This document shows, piece by piece, positions 59,722 through 64,000 of a stretch of 64,000 nt of DNA. Source of the stretch: Schizochytrium sp. CCTCC M209059. Taxonomy: Eukaryota; Sar; Bigyra; Thraustochytrida; Thraustochytriidae. The notes beneath the pieces were generated by a model that searched no databases, was not told the DNA's origin, and saw only the letters and a list, made by a program, of their open reading frames with translations. How positions within the stretch are numbered: the stretch's first letter is position 1; every line of letters starts with the position of its first letter. The stretch lies in assembly GCA_000818945.1 (NCBI GenBank), contig KN805370.1, positions 903,715-967,714 on the forward strand, in the 5' to 3' direction. The translations under genes and the position numbers were made by a program.

Positions 59722-60573
59722 ATGCGCTCGTGGGGTATCCATGGCGCCAAGGCGCTTCTTGCGCAGGCCTTACTCGCCGTAGTCGCACTCTCCCAGCAGG
59801 GAAGTCTTGCACAAGGTCATGGCCTCGATCTTCTTGCAGCAGGCAAGGAGCTGCTCGCGCAACATCAGGAGCAAAAAAGAACACAAGCACGAAGCACGCA
59901 AGCGCAAAGCAGCGCACCGGCGGGAGGCAATCAGGTTGAAGACGTCTTTGCTTCTTTTCAAGAGTGCGCCAAGGCTTATGAGATGGAATCGGCTTTCCTT
60001 TGCGTGGAGGCCGTCCTCCTACCCACGTATGTGAGCAATTATGATGCCACCCGCTGCGAGGCATCTTCAACTGGCGTCCTGGACGAAGAGGCGCAAACAG
60101 ATTTGCTTGCACTGGTCGAGAGCTTTGTCGAAGAACCCACGAAAGTGCCGGATCTCGACGACTGTCAAGTGCTATTTGCTCAGAATGGATACCTTGGTCA
60201 ATGTGTTGCGGCCCTCAACGCCTCATCGTTGGGGAACTTCATCTTTGCAGCCTCCCTGAATAGCTTTCAAGATCACGAGGACGTCTGTGCCCCTGTGGCC
60301 CAAGTTGCAAGCTACGTGAACGCAACGCTTATTCATGAGGCCTCCAACCCTACGTCTATTCCCGGTGTCGGCGCCAATTCCACAGAGTCTACGCAAGCTT
60401 TGACGAAGCTGCACGAGCTGGCCGCGCAATGCGAGGAAATCAGCGCGGGAATAACCACCTCCGCGTACCCAAGCGTCGCTTCGCGTTGCCATCATGAAGC
60501 CGGCCTCGTCCGCCACGTTGCTCTCGTGCTCCTCCTGACGCAGGCGATCTCACGGTTTCTTGTCTTCACGTAA
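59722..60573 (+). CDS. Secreted, probably GPI-anchored cysteine-containing protein
   Basis: 283 residues from the chosen Met (MRSWGIHGAKALLAQALLAV), which begins a signal peptide; an upstream in-frame ATG at 59692 adds ten residues. The mature part has a Gln/Ala-rich linker and then a helical domain with about eight cysteines (FQECAKAYEMESAFLCVEAV, ATRCEASS, DDCQVLFAQNGYLGQCVAAL, DVCAPVAQ, AQCEEIS, SRCHHEAG). Several NxS/T sites (NAS, NAT, NST) suggest N-glycosylation. The hydrophobic C-terminus (VALVLLLTQAISRFLVF) indicates a GPI signal or an anchor. I recognise no family; the helical cysteine-rich pattern is loosely elicitin-like in style only. Confidence 0.65.
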   Translation: MRSWGIHGAKALLAQALLAVVALSQQGSLAQGHGLDLLAAGKELLAQHQEQKRTQARSTQAQSSAPAGGNQVEDVFASFQECAKAYEMESAFLCVEAVLLPTYVSNYDATRCEASSTGVLDEEAQTDLLALVESFVEEPTKVPDLDDCQVLFAQNGYLGQCVAALNASSLGNFIFAASLNSFQDHEDVCAPVAQVASYVNATLIHEASNPTSIPGVGANSTESTQALTKLHELAAQCEEISAGITTSAYPSVASRCHHEAGLVRHVALVLLLTQAISRFLVFT

Positions 60574-61580
60574 GGCCTAGCCATCCCCTAGGACTAGGCA
60601 TGCGCTTGTAAAGCTGATGATCCCAATTTATTTTTAGAAGTCAGCCTGCCTGAAGAGGCGTTCCTACTCTTACCTGCGCCAAAGCAGGCCTGGAGCACGT
60701 CCGTTGTAAATACACCCCGATGCAAAAAGGCGAAAAGGCCAAATAAAAGGCCAAAAGGCAAGAATGTACTAGGCGACTCGGACTTTTACACGATGCGAAA
60801 CTTGCTCGACGCGACACGCCGCGCGCGCAACGCAGACGCGCATCGCGCGGCACGCGGCGACCCCGTGCTGCACGGTCCACGTTGGTCACGCGTGATGGAC
60901 GCGAGGCAAAGTCCCAGACCCAGCCATCATTATGCCATGGGGACAAAGGAAGAAGGAAGAACAAGGGGGGGGGGTGCTATTAAGAAAAAGAACAAAAAAA
61001 GAAAAAAGAAAAAGTAAGTGGCGACCCATTGACGAGCTGGCAAGCACCGCGGTGCAGTGCATAGGGTAGAGGAGCCCGAACAAGGACTGCCCGAGCGCGC
61101 AGCCCGCGCGATGGACGTCGCCTTTTGACAGCCATGGCTACTCGATGTGTTCGGCCCGTGTTCATGACCCGAGCGCGCGCGGGGTCGAGGACCGACGCCA
61201 GCTCGTGTCCATCATCAATCTCGGACGGACGTTGGCCTGATCGCACTTTTTTTCGCTTCACTTTTGTCTCACTTTCTTTGCCGAGTTAGCCTGCCTTCAT
61301 GCACACAGGCTATTCTTTTTATTCGTACGTTAGTTTTTCAACGACCGATCGCCTTTGATGACCCAGAGCGGCTGCCGCGAGCAGTCCCAAACACATTCGA
61401 AGACCTGGAGTCTGTTGCCGTGTCCACAAGCAGTCACGCGGCGCGCGCTCGGCAAACTCCAAACGCGCGCTCCTTCGCGCCCGCTATCAGATCGAGAGGC
61501 CCAGTCAGCCCACGAGACAGGGACAAGACAGTGCTACTATGGGGGGAGTCCCGGCTCGCGTCTCCAGCAAAAGGACGTCG
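60574..61580. other. Intergenic 1 kb, no supported gene
   Basis: It contains aaggcctagccatcccctag with further cctaggactagg (60572-60597), aaaggcc-type repeats (about 60728-60760), and G and A runs (about 60966-61015). The rest is the presumed promoter of the LRR gene. No coding region is recognised. Confidence 0.45.
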
Positions 61581-63541
61581 ATGAGAGAAGTCATGATCGC
61601 CGTTCTTCTCCTCGTGGCGGCATCGAGCCTTCGCGTCACCGCCGTCTGTGAAATGTGGGACGATCGAGGCTTTGTAGGCTCGCGCCCGATCAAGACTGCG
61701 CCCTTGAGCGTGACAAACATGACCTGTTCTGGGGAAAATGGAAAGCTCCCTTACCATGTTTACAAGCTCAAACAGCTTACCTCTCTGTGAGTTCACCTGC
61801 AATTTCTTGGTCGCTGAGGGTGATGTATGCTATTTGTGGCGCGCATTGGATGCGAGCAAGTGACCCAAAGCAACTAACATAGACACTGACGAACGTCGTT
61901 AACTTGGCAAAAAAGAGAAATCACGAACTCTAAGCTTGTTAAGCTCTCGAGCCGGGTCAGGAAGCTTGACCAGTTGACGAGCCTGTACGTTTCCGTTTTC
62001 TTACTTTGCTTCAATCTTTGGTGGGCATCGTTCGCGACTGTGATGTTCTAACGCTCTCTTGCGCGAAAAAACAACAATTATTGTAACAGTCGTCTTGTTG
62101 ATTGCGAACTGTCTTCGCTCTCGGAGAGGTTCCACAAGCTCACAAACCTCCAGCATCTGTACGTTTGACGAGTGCGAAATATCGCGAACAAGCAACGAGG
62201 GGTTCAACCTGTCATCCAAGCATGGCGTTTACTGACGACCGAAAGCTCAGCGAACTGCAAGGCAATGGACTTCAGGAACTGCCCGATAAAATGGGCAAAT
62301 TGGAGCTGCTTACCCATCTTGACGTCTCGGATAACTCGCTTTCAAAACTGCCCGAGAGCGTTTCACTCCTGACAAACCTGGAAACTGTGCACGCTACGAG
62401 CAACGCTCTTTCTGCAATCGATTCACTATCGACCATGATCGAACTCCGAGAGCTACATTTGGGCGGTAATGAAGTAGAGTCCATTCCTGAAGCCTTTAGT
62501 AACATCGGAAAGCAGATGACGTCGCTCGATCTCTCTGAGAACAACCTAAGCGAGCTGTCTGACCTCTTTGGTTCCTTTTCAATGTTGCACACAATGTAAG
62601 TATACCCTGGCAAGGCAGTGTTAGCTTGCTGTCTCTCCCCATGCACGGCGTGCACAAAGGAGGAATTGGCTAAACTCACCTAAACTCGCTTCGACCTCAT
62701 TCTTGTCCACTGTCACAGCGATCTTTCGGCCAATCGATTGTCGGATCTGCCGAGCTCCCTTGCGTCCGATGCGGTGACTGCAGTTATGCTGCGCAACAAC
62801 GCTCTCCGCGAAGCACCTCAAGTGCTCGAACAAATGCCCAACCTTGGCCAGCTCACACTCGACGGGAATCAGCTTTCTGAGGTACCGAACTTTCTCCCCA
62901 ACGCAGACCAGCTCGTGTACCTGACGCTCGGATCCAATGCTATTGACCCAGAGAGCCTTCTCTCGCTTAACTCGCTTCGGGGTCTTCGCACGCTTTCGCT
63001 CGACAACAACGACCTCGAATACTTGCCCGAAGGCTTCGGTGTCGGTCTCGAAAGTCTTCTCCTTCTTGACATCCGTAACAACTCACTCACGAGGCTTCCG
63101 GATTCTCTGGGTGAGCTTCATCTCGATTATCTTCAAGCTCTTCCCAACAATTTCTGCGGAAGCCTGCCCGACCTTCAAGTGGCAGTCTCCTCAGACGTGG
63201 AGTCAGGGCAAGAGTTTGAGGCATGCCCGTCCACGCCAGCGCCGACCATTGAGCGAACTCCGGTAACCGAGACCTGCTACCAGGAGGATATAAAGTACAA
63301 GGGTGAGCTCATTCCTGGACTCAAGTCTTTTCTGAAAGCTGAGACCACGGATAACTGCCATGCACTCTGCGACGCGTACCGTGATTGCAACTATTTTTCA
63401 CACAACGACTCGCGCGATCGATGCTACATGTACGTATCGATCGAGAAAGTGGTGTCTACCAAGCCAAAACGCAACTGGGTCTCTGCACGTATTCCTTGCT
63501 CCGAAGCTACCCCAGCGCCAACTCCCAGTCCAAGTAGCTAA
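61581..63541 (+). CDS. Secreted leucine-rich-repeat protein with C-terminal PAN/Apple-like domain, five exons
   Basis: Exons: 61581-61786, 61916-61984, 62090-62158, 62221-62595 and 62719-63541. All four introns are GT-AG and all are phase 2. Exons 2 and 3 are exactly 69 nt, one 23-residue repeat each (ending KLDQLTSL and KLTNLQHL), the classical LRR exon pattern. The protein starts with a signal peptide (MREVMIAVLLLVAASSLRVT). The repeats continue through exon 4 (LQELPDKMGKLELLTHLDVS) and exon 5 (LRTLSLDNNDLEYLPEGFGV). A C-terminal Cys-rich unit (CYQEDIKYKGELIPG, CHALCDAYRDCNYFSHND, DRCYMYV) resembles a PAN/Apple module, followed by a Thr/Pro/Ser tail (about 466 residues... length depends on splices). 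It is probably an extracellular recognition or adhesion protein. The acceptors before exons 2 and 4 (aaaaag, tccaag) are weak and less certain. Confidence 0.8.
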
Positions 63542-63657
63542 TCTTTTACACAAAGTCATCTGGACTGCCGCTCCACTTGAAAAACGTATGGCCCCAAAAA
63601 GGAAGTACTAGGCCTAGATGCTATTTCCCAAGATTGATTTTTGATTTTACAAAAAAA

Positions 63658-64000
63658 TTAAAAGCAAATATTGCATGCCGATCCATCATGCCGCCAAGTA
63701 TTGTACACAAGAAATGCATCCTCTTTCGTCTTGGATTCTTTGGCCTGCATCGGCACACTCGACTCCGCACGAATATTGGCAGCAAATCTTGATGCTTCGT
63801 TGACCACGTCGCTTGCGCCGTGGTGCACGTCGCTCGTACCATGATGCAGCGCCAGACGAGAGCACGTACGCTGCTCTTCAGGTAGTGTGCCAGATGGAGC
63901 CTGAATTTCGGCTGAAGATCCACTTTTGCGCCGGTTGCCAACGCTCCTCTTGCCCATGGGAGGCCCTTTGCTAACTTCTCTTGACCGGGGAAGAGAAGGC
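63658..64000 (-). CDS. Possible 3' end of a gene entering from the right edge
   Basis: A minus-strand frame is open from the window edge to a stop at 63658. It reads SREVSKGPPMGKRSVGNRRK, then a Ser/Glu/His-rich stretch (EIQAPSGTLPEEQ, HHGTSDVHHGASDVV), and ends SACNICF. Composition is plausible for a disordered C-terminus, but no family is recognised, and a second minus-strand frame overlaps. It could equally be noncoding. Confidence 0.3.
   Translation of the reverse strand, partial: PSLPRSREVSKGPPMGKRSVGNRRKSGSSAEIQAPSGTLPEEQRTCSRLALHHGTSDVHHGASDVVNEASRFAANIRAESSVPMQAKESKTKEDAFLVYNTWRHDGSACNICF

Overview
The window is eukaryotic nuclear DNA. Genes are compact and mostly intronless, the few introns are short GT-AG introns (about 70-210 nt), coding regions have G/C-rich third positions, and the spacers are GC-rich and packed with simple-sequence arrays. 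The gene content (type III metacaspases with the p10 module ahead of p20, tandem-AP2 factor, alpha carbonic anhydrase, giant VPS13-like protein, Utp14/Krr1, SNIP1, TRAPPC12) fits a free-living protist. I infer a stramenopile, most likely a thraustochytrid/labyrinthulomycete of the Aurantiochytrium/Hondaea type; this rests on style and family content, not on a marker gene.

Layout. 1-591: 3' end of a dephospho-CoA kinase with a C-terminal membrane anchor. 0.7-7.5 kb: class II histone deacetylase (-) diverging from a three-exon type III metacaspase (+), then an EF-hand protein (-) and a second type III metacaspase (-) whose upstream side carries 108 perfect copies of CTTGC. 8.8-16.4 kb: small secreted Cys-rich protein, proteasome subunit beta5, tandem-AP2 transcription factor, Krr1. 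16.4-20.5 kb: a gene-poor spacer with many arrays. 20.5-31.2 kb: mitochondrial FAD glycerol-3-phosphate dehydrogenase, a C2-like/histidine-phosphatase protein, a seven-helix membrane protein, TRAPPC12, and a cyclophilin fused to the splicing factor SYF2. 32.6-46.1 kb: one uninterrupted 4479-residue VPS13-like lipid-transfer protein with EF-hands and C2 domains, facing Utp14 tail to tail. 50-52.3 kb: SNIP1/Pml1-type FHA protein and inositol monophosphatase. 52.5-54.7 kb: two candidate microgenes and a decaying repeat-protein pseudogene. 54.7-57.7 kb: gene-poor spacer. 57.7-63.5 kb: secreted or surface proteins (alpha carbonic anhydrase, a GPI-like Cys protein, a multi-exon LRR-PAN protein). A gene fragment may enter from the right edge.

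Themes. (1) A possible Ca2+/cell-death neighbourhood: two permuted (type III) metacaspases flank an EF-hand gene. (2) Two spliceosome-linked proteins (cyclophilin-SYF2, SNIP1) and two SSU-processome proteins (Krr1, Utp14) are present but not adjacent. (3) Most of the longer tandem arrays are variants of one rule, GC followed by 2-4 purines. (4) A palindromic octamer TAGGCCTA recurs only in noncoding DNA. Functions are assigned by recognising family motifs by eye; no database search was possible.
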